A stretch of DNA of 64,000 bases. Source: Allodiplogaster sudhausi. Its lineage: Eukaryota > Nematoda > Chromadorea > Rhabditida > Diplogasteridae. The stretch spans positions 4,118,501 to 4,182,500 of the forward strand of contig CALZFC010000016.1 in the NCBI GenBank assembly GCA_945643635.1, read 5' to 3'. A model generated the notes under the pieces. That model had not been told where the DNA came from. It worked only from the letters and a program-made list of their open reading frames with translations, and ran no database searches. Position numbers and translations under genes: made by a program. This document shows, piece by piece, positions 1 to 10,274 of the stretch. The number at the start of each line of letters is the position of its first letter. Positions within the stretch are counted from its first letter, which is position 1.

Positions 1-2475
1 TCATTCTTGTTCAGTACCAGAGGAGATTGCTGTAAATTCCAGATTTGAACTTTTCTGTTCCCTTTTGTCTTCTCGACAATTCAGTCCACCGATGTCACTG
101 GAAAGAAATCTCCGCTCACTGTTCTCAGGATCTTTCAGTTCCACCTCCTTGCACATCAGCGGCCCGAGATAAACTCTTTCTGCGAGAACTGCTGGCTCGC
201 CTTTTTCTTCCTTCTCACTCCACCAACCATCGTCTAACATTTCCACCGTATTTTGTCCCAAAAGAATGTCCTTTCCATTCTCGACAACGTAAACGCCAAC
301 CATCTTCTCGTTTCCGTTCACTTTCATATTCACTAACGCCTTCCCCAAAACACGAAGTTTGCTTGCCGCCGCATCGAGCAAGTCTTCGCACTGCTTCTTC
401 CATTCCACTTGTGCTCCAGTGGCTTCTACTTTCCTCATCACTGCTTCCGGAATAGTCGTAACTTCTGAGCCGGTATCCAAGATAGCCTTCTCAACAATTC
501 CGTGAATGTCCACCTCGATCCTTTTCAGAGGTCTCCAGAAGATTCCTTCTTCTTTCTCTTCTTCCCCCTCCTTTCCTGTTTTCTTCAATATTGGCATAAT
601 TCCATTATTCTGCGACTCCCACTCACGCATTACATTGTTCGTTCTCGGAACCGGGTTCGGCGAAGTACAATTCCTTGCGAAATGTCCTCTTCCTCCACAC
701 TTGTAACACTGCGGCAAATTCGCCCTTCCTTCGCCACCATCACTTGGCCTTCCTCTGCCATTCATTCCTTGCGACACCGGCCTTACTTCCTGATTCAAGC
801 CGAAATTTTGTCCACTCGGAGTCTTCTGTATCTGTTGCTGATTTTGCCTCTGTGACTGATTCTGATTGTTCACGGACGCGACATGGTGAGAGTTCTGATA
901 TGGCCGGGTATTATAATTCGTTGGCTCCCTGTATTCTTGCCTGCTTCTTCCTGTTCTGCTTGAATGGTAATCCAGAGGGCGGTCATACTCTGTCCCTTGT
1001 CTCATGCCATGCTTCTGATCGTGTCTCGGAATTGGCGTTTGCATTGGCTGCATCCTGACACCGGCATCCAGCCTTCTTCCTCTCATTTCAATCGTCTCAA
1101 TTAGGATGGCGTGACTCTTCACTTCTTCGTATTTCTCCAGTGGATGAGCCCTTTCCATCACTTCAATCAACTCGCGATAGTGATTCCATCCGCTCAATTG
1201 CATCAAAAGTTTCTTTGCCAACATAGGAGAGCGATGTTCCTCTGTCCATCTCGGGAATGCACTGTTCGCCAATCTCTCTAATCGCATGCACAGAGAACTG
1301 ACGCTCTCTCCTTCTCGCACTCTTACTTCTTCCCATTTCTTCGTGGCATCGTACTCTTTCATCGTTTCGTCTCCTCGCAACTTCTCGATCATCTTTTGTT
1401 TTATCGAGCGGTACCCCACGACTTTGCTTGCGAATGAGTCAAAGATGGCGCGTGCTTCTCCTTCTAAGTGACTCTTCAGAAGACCGTACATCCTCTTATC
1501 ATCTGAGACTAGAATGTACTTCATCTCCAGACTCTCCAGGAATTCTTCAAACTTTCCCAGTCCGCCATCTCCTTTGTACTTTCCCACTGGCGGCATCGCC
1601 ATCGAGATCATCGCATTTGCGTTTCTGTCCTCTGCAGACAACGCCTCCGATCCAACCACCAAACTGCTACAAGGAGAACCGCCGCGATTCGCGTTCTCGT
1701 GCCACTGGTAATGATTCTGCCCATTCTCCTGGGAAGTCTGCGGCGACTGATTCTGCCATCGGTCCGTCTCTTCGACTGGCCTTCTCTGTTGGTCACTCGG
1801 ACTCCGCACCTCGTCAATTCGTCTCACTGTATTCTGATTCGCTTCTTGCAGTGATTGTCTGATCGCCTGCTCTGTGTCCTTCATTTCAACTTTTTCTCTG
1901 ATTTCTGCCATCTCCCTGCCCATCCTTCGCAATTCTTGCAAAATGACATTTTGCATTCCGTTCTCAGCGTTTTGTTCATTCCTGGACGCCAGCGAATTCT
2001 CACTTCCTTGGTCTGTCACTTCTTCGTTCACTTCTTGGCTTGGCGTGCTCGCCTCTGCCAACTTCTGTACCAATTCGTTCATCGATTTCTCCATTTCCAT
2101 GCATGCATCAATTGCCAACTTGCAATATCTGTTCATTTCATTCTTATGATCCTCCATCATTTCCAAAGCTCTGTCGCATAGATTCTGCTTTGATTCCTTC
2201 GAGTACCTCAACCTTCCTTTCTTGAAGAACTCTGCCAATTCTTTGTCCACCTGAATTTCTCCATTCAGCTGCTCGAGCTCTTCTTTCTTCTCGATCACTC
2301 GGTTCCTGGCCTCGACCACTGCTTTCTCCATCTGTGCCTCCTTCCTGCGCTTCCCTTCCTTTCGCCTTTTCACCCGTTTTCTGCCCAACAGTGAATCGCT
2401 TTCACTTCCTGACATTTCTCTGCTTGACTCGGTCATTTTGTTCTTATTTCTCGGTCGCACTCGGTAGTCTTTCAA
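1..2475 (-). CDS. Gag-protease polyprotein of a Ty3/gypsy-like LTR retrotransposon
   Basis: An 824-residue ORF whose stop codon is the first three bases of the window. Residues about 30-140 are charged and helical. Residues about 290-480 resemble a retrotransposon gag core, with FEEFLE and a long helical stretch. A single CCHC zinc knuckle (CYKCGGRGHFARNC) lies near residues 586-600, and an aspartic protease active site (LDTGSEVTTIP) near 665. This is the gag-pro order of Ty3/gypsy elements. No reverse transcriptase motif is present, so pol should be a separate or frameshifted ORF left of the window (inference). The frame has no internal stop, so the copy is young or selected. The start is the first Met after an upstream stop. 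BEL/Pao is a less likely alternative. Confidence 0.88.
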   Translation of the reverse strand: MKDYRVRPRNKNKMTESSREMSGSESDSLLGRKRVKRRKEGKRRKEAQMEKAVVEARNRVIEKKEELEQLNGEIQVDKELAEFFKKGRLRYSKESKQNLCDRALEMMEDHKNEMNRYCKLAIDACMEMEKSMNELVQKLAEASTPSQEVNEEVTDQGSENSLASRNEQNAENGMQNVILQELRRMGREMAEIREKVEMKDTEQAIRQSLQEANQNTVRRIDEVRSPSDQQRRPVEETDRWQNQSPQTSQENGQNHYQWHENANRGGSPCSSLVVGSEALSAEDRNANAMISMAMPPVGKYKGDGGLGKFEEFLESLEMKYILVSDDKRMYGLLKSHLEGEARAIFDSFASKVVGYRSIKQKMIEKLRGDETMKEYDATKKWEEVRVREGESVSSLCMRLERLANSAFPRWTEEHRSPMLAKKLLMQLSGWNHYRELIEVMERAHPLEKYEEVKSHAILIETIEMRGRRLDAGVRMQPMQTPIPRHDQKHGMRQGTEYDRPLDYHSSRTGRSRQEYREPTNYNTRPYQNSHHVASVNNQNQSQRQNQQQIQKTPSGQNFGLNQEVRPVSQGMNGRGRPSDGGEGRANLPQCYKCGGRGHFARNCTSPNPVPRTNNVMREWESQNNGIMPILKKTGKEGEEEKEEGIFWRPLKRIEVDIHGIVEKAILDTGSEVTTIPEAVMRKVEATGAQVEWKKQCEDLLDAAASKLRVLGKALVNMKVNGNEKMVGVYVVENGKDILLGQNTVEMLDDGWWSEKEEKGEPAVLAERVYLGPLMCKEVELKDPENSERRFLSSDIGGLNCREDKREQKSSNLEFTAISSGTEQE

Positions 2476-2974
2476 ATCGGCACGTAAAATTCCTTGTCCT
2501 TGATCACTTCTCCTTTACTTCTCTTTCACGCTCGGTCGACTTTCAATTCTGCACGCAGTCTCCTTTGCACTTGATCTTCGTCTGTCCGGAATTCTCTCTT
2601 CGTACAGACGGGATTTCCCTTTGATTCGGTTGGAACGCAACTTCAACCGAATCAACTGCTCGAAACTTCGCTTGGAGTCAAACCAAGTGGGATTTATCTC
2701 CTTGCTCCTCCGGACTGCTCGCAAATTCCTCTTTCTTCTTCAACCAGCAAAATATCTCCTTTACTCGGTTGGAACGCAACTTCAAGTGAGTAAAACTTCT
2801 ATCCTTGGCGTCCTCTTCTCAGACGTCCTTCTCTTCTTCACTTGGTTGGAACGCTCATCAACCAAGGAAGGAATACTCCTCACAACTGCCAAGCTCTGCG
2901 ACTCTGCAAAACTCAAACTCAACCTCCTTTCCAGCGATTCTTCTCTTCCTCAGCAAGAGATCTCGTCGAATTCG
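2476..2974 (-). other. Retrotransposon leader between PBS and gag
   Basis: About 500 bp without a convincing ORF. The motif GGTTGGAACGCAACTTCA or a close variant occurs near 2628, 2768 and 2842 on the plus strand, so the leader has an internal imperfect repeat. Its function, possibly packaging or dimerisation, is speculation. Confidence 0.4.
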
Positions 2975-2990
2975 ATCGGTTCGGCCCCCA
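2975..2990 (-). promoter_or_regulatory. Candidate tRNA primer-binding site
   Basis: Immediately after the inferred LTR end (TTACA), the minus strand reads TGGGGGCCGAACC. A PBS starts with TGG, the complement of a tRNA CCA end, directly next to the LTR. The priming tRNA was not identified. Confidence 0.4.
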
Positions 2991-3268
2991 TGTAATGAAG
3001 CTCACTGGCTTCTTCTCTGTCGTTTGAGTGTGAAGAGGACGAGGGAACTGGCGCAACGACGCTTTTTATCAACAACTGCCCGACGGCACCAAAGAAATAA
3101 TACGAGGGAAGGGGGAAGGAACCGCTCCCAAGGAGCGCGACCAAGCAGACTGACTCTTCCAGTCAGGAAAATGATCACGTTAATTACGTGATTGTATAAT
3201 ACGAATGCACTTGGGAATATCAGAATAGTGCATAGGGCAAAGGATAGGATGAGAAAGGGGAATTTACA
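2991..3268 (-). repeat. Probable 5' LTR of the retrotransposon
   Basis: The segment runs TGTAA...TTACA on both strands (278 bp), as expected for an LTR with TG/CA ends, and lies upstream of the gag ORF. It holds a short palindrome around 3174-3190 and a TATTATA-like stretch near 3193-3200 on the minus strand that could serve as promoter. DNA beyond 3268 belongs to a dispersed repeat found elsewhere in the window, which supports an insertion edge near here. The second LTR is outside the window, so the boundaries are inferred. Confidence 0.5.
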
Positions 3269-3335
3269 TGACAAGACAAGACATATAGAAAAATGAAATA
3301 CAAGAACTAAAGTACCGCAATTAAAAGTTATCCAA

Positions 3336-3394
3336 GCAGGATCACACGGAACTTCCACACATAAGATAAGTGTGGAAGTTCCGTGTGATCCTGC
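3336..3394. repeat. Perfect 25-bp inverted repeat (hairpin), 9-nt loop
   Basis: Arms 3336-3360 and 3370-3394 are exact reverse complements around the loop ATAAGATAA. The right arm continues as repeat R1 (GTGTGGAAGTTCCGTGTGATCC resembles the R1 motif at 34.78 kb), so the left arm looks like a local inverted copy of R1. Confidence 0.85.
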
Positions 3395-3593
3395 GTGAGC
3401 AGAAAAGACGGAAACACATTGGGGATGGATTAAAAATGAATATGTATGATTTCAATAATTAAAAATGAAAAAAAAAACCGAATGATCCTAATGAAAGTGC
3501 AAAATAATATTTATAGAATCAACTAAGGTAAAATAGATAAAAAAAATCATTTCCTTTAAAAAAAAATATTTTCTGTGTAGCTTCTTACGTGGG

Positions 3594-3634
<41 letters not shown>

Positions 3635-3699
3635 TGCACATAAAAAAAATTCATGGAAATGTTTAAAAAAATTGCACGCACGAATGAGAGTGCCAAAGC

Positions 3700-3922
3700 A
3701 TAATATTTGGGTGTGCCATCTCCTATAGACCGCCACTTTTGTTTTACTAATAAGCGGTAAACTGAGAATGGGACTAAAGGCTCCTCGATTATACCCTCGT
3801 ATATCCGTCAGACTAAAATGTAATGTATACAATAAGGCTGAAAGAAACGGCCTGACGTCTCCGAGGAGCAGGAGAGAGAAGATAATGGTGTCATTCTCTC
3901 AATTCGTCTCTCTCTCACTTTC

Positions 3923-3963
<41 letters not shown>

Positions 3964-4900
3964 TTTCTTTCTTCTATCGCTCTATCCCACTCTATTTCTC
4001 TTGCTTTCCTTTATTTGTCTGTCTCAAACTCTCCCAATCTCGCACTCCTTCTCTCCAAACCTCTTTCATGACCGCTTCGAAGATCAAGAAGCGGCATCTA
4101 TAAAGGCAACGTCAGCGAAGATTCGTCTTGACATGGCAATCGTCGGTCCATGGCCGAGAGGTCTTATTTGCATTTATAACTATTTAAAGATGCCTGCTTA
4201 ATTTATTATTCATTCTAGACAGCGAGAGAGAGACAGAGAGAAAGCCATTCGGCTGGAGAGGTGTTTGAAGAGTAGACCGTACTCGAATCAATTAAATATA
4301 ATAATGTTGTTCGTTTATGCGGTCAATTCGTGCAAAAACCACCTGAACGAATTCAATACATACATGCATACATACTGATAAGCCAAAAATGGAACGCTTT
4401 TCCATGGAAACACAAAAAGAAATTACATAATTGATTATAGAGAGAGAAAGCCATTCAGCTAGAGAGAGATCGAAGTTATTGCTTGAAGTGTATGTAGAAC
4501 GCGCCACGGTCTATCTAATCAATTTAGCATGGTAATGCTAAGCGTTTAAGCGGTCAATTCGTGCTAAAACCACCTGGACGAATCCAATACATGAATAAAT
4601 ACTGATAAGCCAAAAATGGAACGCTTTTCCATGGAAACACAAAAAGAAATTACATAATTGATTATAGAGAGAGAAAGCCATTCAGCTAGAGAGTGATCGA
4701 AATTATTGTTTGAAGTGTATGTAGAACGCGCCACAGGCTATCTAATCAATTAAGCATGGTAATGCTAAGCGTTTAAGCGGTCAATTCGTGCTAAAACCAC
4801 ATGGACGACTCCAATACATGCATGTATACTGATAAGGCAAAAATGGAACGCATTTACATTTAAACGCAAAAGAAATTACATTATAAATTATTTGAGGAGA
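3700..4900. repeat. Dispersed repeat R2, copy 1, with a ~230-bp tandem triplication
   Basis: About 1.1 kb similar to 18.74-19.64 kb. Shared blocks include CGGCCTGACGTCTCC, GAAGATTCGTCTTGACATGG and the tail block AAACCACCTGGACGAAT. The tail block is present three times in tandem here (near 4311, 4547 and 4779). Single tail blocks recur near 14983, 19381, 23742, 24967, 26404, 27995 and 32212. A (CT)n tract lies at about 3905-3965. No protein is encoded. From 4900 to 5300 I see only AT-rich unique-looking DNA. Confidence 0.7.
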
Positions 4901-5299
4901 TTAAAAATGAAAATATTTGCCAAGAGGGTGTAATCATTCTTCACGGTCTGCCCGCCCTAATTGTCGAGGAGAAAAAGAGATAAAACTTGAGCGGTGCAGC
5001 ACAAAACATGGAGGCAGAAGTGGCGATGGACGAAAGAGATTTATATTATTTGTGATTGAAATGAGAGATCAGTGCTCACGCAATAACAAGTAAAGTAGAA
5101 GAAGGAAATAACAGAAAATAAATTTAAAATTTTCCTACTCATGATTTGACATCGGCATCTGCTTCGAAACAAACGATGATAAGGCTTGCGAATGAATTTT
5201 TTTTACAAATTTCATTTTGCCTTATGCACTGAAATTAGTCTGTTACTGTTAAAATTTATTCTATACAAATTACTTTAAAAAGGATCGTTGTTGTAGAAG

Positions 5300-6870
5300 A
5301 TGCATGCAGTACCGCCAAAAAGTCTATGAACTTTTGGTTTTTCATTCATAATTTCCCTCAAAATGTATGAAATTTAATGAAATTTTCAGGTTTGCTTCTT
5401 TGTAATAATAGATCTCCAGTAGTATGTAATATCCCTTTTCTCGGTTCAGAGCTCACCTTGAATGACAATGATTTCATCGAATGCCAATCCGAATGCAAGC
5501 AGCAATGGATTGTGGTTTACTTTTGCAGATTATGATGAGACGGTTGAGCTCGCGCTTCGATTTCGTATTCTCGGGTTTTTTTTGTATTCTCGCAATTACA
5601 TTAAAATTATCATCTCATTACATTTACCCATGAACGCAGGTTCAAAAGTTTCGTAGTTTTCTACTCCTTCTTTGCAGTGAAGAGTGTTCCGTAAGATTAT
5701 GAGAGCGCATATCAAATGAATTATTTTAGATTAAAACAATTCAACGAAATGATAAGTGAATTACAACTGAATTGTTGAACAAAAGCACAATGAATATCAG
5801 TAAAAGCAACATCAATAAATACTTGCCATGAGAGAGCGAGAGAGTGAAAGAGAGGGAGCAATAAAAAGAAAGAGAGAGAGATGGTAAAGAAAGAAGCTGA
5901 AGAGACAAGGGAGTGATTGATAAGAGTAATGTGAGGGTATCTTAATGGTGCGGTGTTATCATTTCCTTCAATTGTAATTTATAAATAAATAAAAACAAGG
6001 AGGAAACAAGCATAAAAAATCCTAATTATACATCCCGACACATTTTCACTCTCTCACTCTATCTCTCTCCCTCTTTCACACTCTCTCTCTCAATCTTTGT
6101 ATCGCTAACGCTCAACTTTAATTTCAACATGGTTGCTTGTCAGAAGTGCTAGCTGATCAATGCCCGGAGCGAGATGAACGAGTCGAGAATTCGACGGAAG
6201 ACGGAACCCCGGTCACAGCAACTGACGTAAGCATTTTAAAATAGTTCCTCTCCATCTAATCTACACCCCCTCTACTATTGCTCCGTTAAAAAGCGAAAGA
6301 TCTTTCTTATTTAAAATTATGAATATGAAGAGGTTGATGAAAAATTGCATGAAAGAAAAAACTTTGATGGCTGGCCAGTCAAAGTTATCTTGGAAAAAAT
6401 GATCCTATGCCGGCAGTGAACCACCCTTTAATAGTGCGCTCAAACAAGAGAAATATATATGTAGTACACCACAGCACATTGAAATAGTGGAACTCCATTC
6501 ACTTTTGCTTAGTATGGGAAAAATTTTCAAACATCGCGCCAAATTGCTACCAAGAATATTATTTAAACTTCCCGCAATTTTCAAAAAAAAATTTAACGGG
6601 ACAACACCGCGGCCACCGGGGCCAACAGATTCGTGCGTTGGTGAGGCATATCGACGCTCGCAACCAACATTAGCCGGCCTTTTCTATGGAGAGAAAGTAC
6701 TAAGGGCTCAAGCGGTGAGATGGGAGGAGAGGGATAAGGTGCCCGTTTCAAAATGAACTAGTCCCATACTTGCGAAAAGCCGTCCGAGATAGGTTGCAAT
6801 GAACTCCTAATAACGAAAGTGCCGTCTTAAAGAAATTCTTTTTGGATTATCACCCTTTAGATATGTACAT
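5300..6870. other. Gene-free AT-rich stretch with one transposon end
   Basis: At 5307 a CAGTACCG terminus begins about 90 bp resembling the end of the foldback element at 51.7 kb, but no matching second end was found. 5930-6240 resembles 39.54-39.96 kb (a dispersed repeat with a CT-rich middle). 6310-6470 weakly matches 13.50-13.62 kb. The small ORFs have no recognisable features. Confidence 0.5.
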
Positions 6871-6872
6871 AA

Positions 6873-7410
6873 GTGAAGAAGTTCATTGTAAGTGAGATCC
6901 TGAGCGTGTGGAACAGACAGAAATACATTTGAAAAGATAAAAATTAGTTGTTAAGATTAAAATAAAATAAAATAAACAATAAATCGTTTCCTTCTTAAAG
7001 CAAGCAAAAAAAAAAATTTCCTGCACAAATTCTCCAGCGGTGAGTAAAAGAGAAAAATTGCAGCAAATAAAAAAATTCATGCATCTGTGAATGACTTCAC
7101 CACAGGTTTAATGAAATAAAATTTAAAATAAAAATATAATTTCGAGAGGAAGTATAGTTCTTTTTAAATGTACATAAAATACATTAATAAAATGCGATTG
7201 AATAAGTTTATGAGAGCACAGTTTTCACAATAAAAGTAAGTGGAGGATATTCGGCAAAATAAAAATGTGAATTAAATTGATCCTAATAGATCAACTTCTA
7301 TTATTCGCTCTTGCGCCGCTCGTAGTACTGGCGCCGGTGGTTTTATTCACTCCAATTGTAATTTATAAAAAGAAGTAGGAGGTCGAATGATATCTCGACG
7401 ATTGAATGCG
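6873..7410. repeat. Dispersed repeat R1, partial copy
   Basis: Shares the block GATAAGTGAAGAAGTTC...GTGAGATCCTGAG and its downstream A-rich part with copies at 8.2-10.3, 13.6-14.3 and 34.6-35.2 kb. The 3' part includes GGCGCCGGTGGTTTTATT, also seen near 14.26 and 39.56 kb. No coding capacity. Confidence 0.6.
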
Positions 7411-7469
7411 TAAAATAATCAACAATTATAAAGACTGTCATAATCAATTATCCCGACACCTCTGTATAG

Positions 7470-7581
7470 ATGCCTCTCTCCCCCCCCCCCTCTCTCTTAT
7501 TCGCTCTCTCAGTTTCGTTCTCAGGCACTTTCTCTCTTTCTCTCATTCGCTCTCATTCGCTCTCTCCTGCTCTTTTCTCTC

Positions 7582-7622
<41 letters not shown>

Positions 7623-8175
7623 GACCGCATAACGCTTGACAATCAACTCTCTCCCTCTCTCTCCACGCAATTCCCTCTCTCTTTGTCTCTATATGGTTCT
7701 TTCTTTCTCAATTCCTTCACTGTTTCATTCGTTCTCTTTCTCTTTCTCTTTCTCTTTCTCTTTCTCTTTCTCTTTCTCTTTCTCTTTCTCTTTCTCTTTC
7801 TCTTTCTCTTTCTCTTTCTCTTTCTCTTTCTCTTTCTCTTTCTCTTCTCTTTCTCTTTCACTTTCTTGTTTTCTGTTTTTCATTCTCTTTTTCTTTCTGC
7901 TTCCGTTTCTTTTAACTTTTCCTTTTTATATTTATTTCTCTCTCTCTCTCCGCTTCTCTCTGCCTCTCTTTCTGCCTTACTATCTTTATTCCTTTCTCTC
8001 TCATTCACTTATTGTCTTTCTCTATTTTCCTCTTTTACACCCTCTCTATTGAAAATGTTATTTTCTATTTTCTTTCACTTATAATTCACTCTACAAGCGC
8101 GTCAGCGGTTTCCCTGATTCACGAAAGCTTATTTGCATGTAGGAAGGAATGTGAAACGGTTCCCTTCATTAACTT
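7470..8175. repeat. CT-rich compound satellite with (CTCTTT)n core
   Basis: About 600 bp of pyrimidine-rich DNA. It includes (CT)n near 7585-7620 and a clean hexanucleotide run at about 7735-7845. Its flanks and 3' part (ATGTAGGAAGGAATGTGAAACGG) reappear inverted at 16.60-17.08 kb, and its 5' part reappears at 13.09-13.23 kb. It therefore travels as a unit. The long ORFs here are repeat artefacts. Confidence 0.8.
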
Positions 8176-8190
8176 CGAAAGAAAGTATGT

Positions 8191-10274
8191 GTAGTTCTTT
8201 TTAAATGTACATAAAATACGATTGAAAACGTTTACGATAGCACAGTTTTCACAATAACAGTAAGTGTAGGATATTAGACAAAAAATTCTCTGCATGATCG
8301 CTCTCATAATTCTTTAAGCATTACTATGGTCCGATAGACAACCGAGAACCACGGGCAACCGAGTCGGCGGTGAAAATTGATGCATACTTACAATTAGCAG
8401 AAAATAAAACATAATAAGACGCTTATCAAATCAAATCAATAAGACAATCACAACATGGCGATTAGGAGAAGGAATAAGAATGCAACGGAAAACATAAAAT
8501 CACGATGAAAAACGAAATACAAAAATAAAAGTACCCAAATACAACTAATATAAATGTCGATCAGAAAGAATAGATACATAAGTGAAGAAGTTCATTGTCA
8601 GTGAGATTCAGACAGAAATACAAAGGAAAAGATAAAAATTAGTCTTTAAGATTAAAACAAAATATAATAAACAAGAAACGATTCGAACGAATTACAACTG
8701 ATGTATTAAAAGCGCAAAATAATATCACATCAATAGTTGCAAATAAAATCATTTCCTTCTTAAAACAAGCAAAAAAAGAAAATTTCCTGAATAAATTCTT
8801 AAGCGGTGAGCGAAAGAGAGGAAACAATGCAGCAAATAAATAAAAATTCATGCAACTGTGAATGACTTCACCACGGGTATAATGAAATAAAATTTAATAA
8901 AGAAAACATAACTTCGAAAGAAAGTATGTGTAGTTCTTTTTAAATGTACATAAAATACATTAATAAAATACGATTGAAAACGTTTACGATAGCACAGTTT
9001 TCACAATAACAGTAAGTGTAGGATATTAGACAAAAAATTCTCTGCATGATCGCTCTCATAATTCTTTAAGCATTACTATGGTCCGATAGACAACCGAGAA
9101 CCACGGGCAACCGAGTCGGCGGTGAAAATTGATGCATACTTACAATTAGCAGAAAATAAAACATAATAAGACGCTTATCAAATCAAATCAAATCAATAAG
9201 ACAATCACAACATGGCGATTAGGAGAAGGAATAAGAATGCAACGGAAAACATAAAATCACGATGAAAAACGAAATACAAAAATAAAAGTACCCAAATACA
9301 ACTAATATAAATGTCGATCAGAAAGAATAGATACATAAGTGAAGAAGTTCATTGTCAGTGAGATTCAGACAGAAATACAAAGGAAAAGATAAAAATTAGT
9401 CTTTAAGATTAAAACAAAATATAATAAACAAGAAACGATTCGAACGAATTACAACTGATGTATTAAAAGCGCAAAATAATATCACATCAATAGTTGCAAA
9501 TAAAATCATTTCCTTCTTAAAACAAGCAAAAAAAGAAAATTTCCTGAATAAATTCTTAAGCGGTGAGCGAAAGAGAGGAAACAAGGCAGCAAATAAATAA
9601 AAATTCATGCAACTGTGAATGACTTCACCACGGGTATAATGAAATAAAATTTAATAAAGAAAACATAACTTCGAAAGAAAGTATGTGTAGTTCTTTTTAA
9701 ATGTACATAAAATACATTAATAAAATACGATTGAAAACGTTAACGATAGCACAGTTTTCACAATAACAGTAAGTGTAGGATATTAGACAAAAAATTCTCT
9801 GCATGATCGCTCTCATAATTCTTTAAGCATTACTATGGTCCGATAGACAACCGAGAACCAAGGGCAAACCGAGTCGGCGGTGAAAATTGATGCATACTTA
9901 CAATTAGCAGAAAATAAAACATAATAAGACGCTTATCAAATCAAATCAAATCAATAAGACAATCACAACATGGCGATTAGGAGAAGGAATAAGAATGCAA
10001 AGGAAAACATAAAATCACGAAGATAAACGAAATACAAAAATAAAAGTACCCAAATAAAACTAATATAAATGTCGATCAGAAAGAATAGATACATAAGTGA
10101 AGAAGTTCATTGTCAGTGAGATTCAGACAGAAATACAAAGGAAAAGATAAAAATTAGTCTTTAAGATTAAAAAAAATATTATAAACAAGAAACGATTCGA
10201 ACGAATTACAACTGATGTATTAAAAGCGCAAAATAATATCACATCAATAGTTGCAAATAAAATCATTTCCTTCT
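8191..10274. repeat. Tandem array of a 739/757-bp R1 unit (2.8 copies)
   Basis: Copies at 8191-8929 (739 bp), 8930-9686 (757 bp) and 9687-10274 (truncated) are almost identical. Copy 1 lacks a 13-bp and a 5-bp segment present in copy 2, which accounts for the 18-bp length difference. The array ends abruptly where the non-LTR retrotransposon fragment begins. No gene. Confidence 0.92.

Noticed and set aside
2478..3191. Short plus-strand ORFs in the retrotransposon leader and LTR
   Set aside because: They lie antisense to the gag leader, lack motifs, and overlap the inferred PBS and LTR.
5462..5656. 64-codon plus ORF with Asn/Ser-rich start
   Set aside because: No splice partners, no motif, AT-rich, and near a transposon end.
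7470..8084. Long Phe/Ser/Leu-rich ORFs
   Set aside because: They are translations of a (CTCTTT)n and (CT)n satellite, open in several frames at once.
8639..9608. Identical 70-codon minus-strand ORFs repeated twice
   Set aside because: They are duplicated with the tandem repeat unit, have no domain, and have AT-rich codon use like the surroundings.
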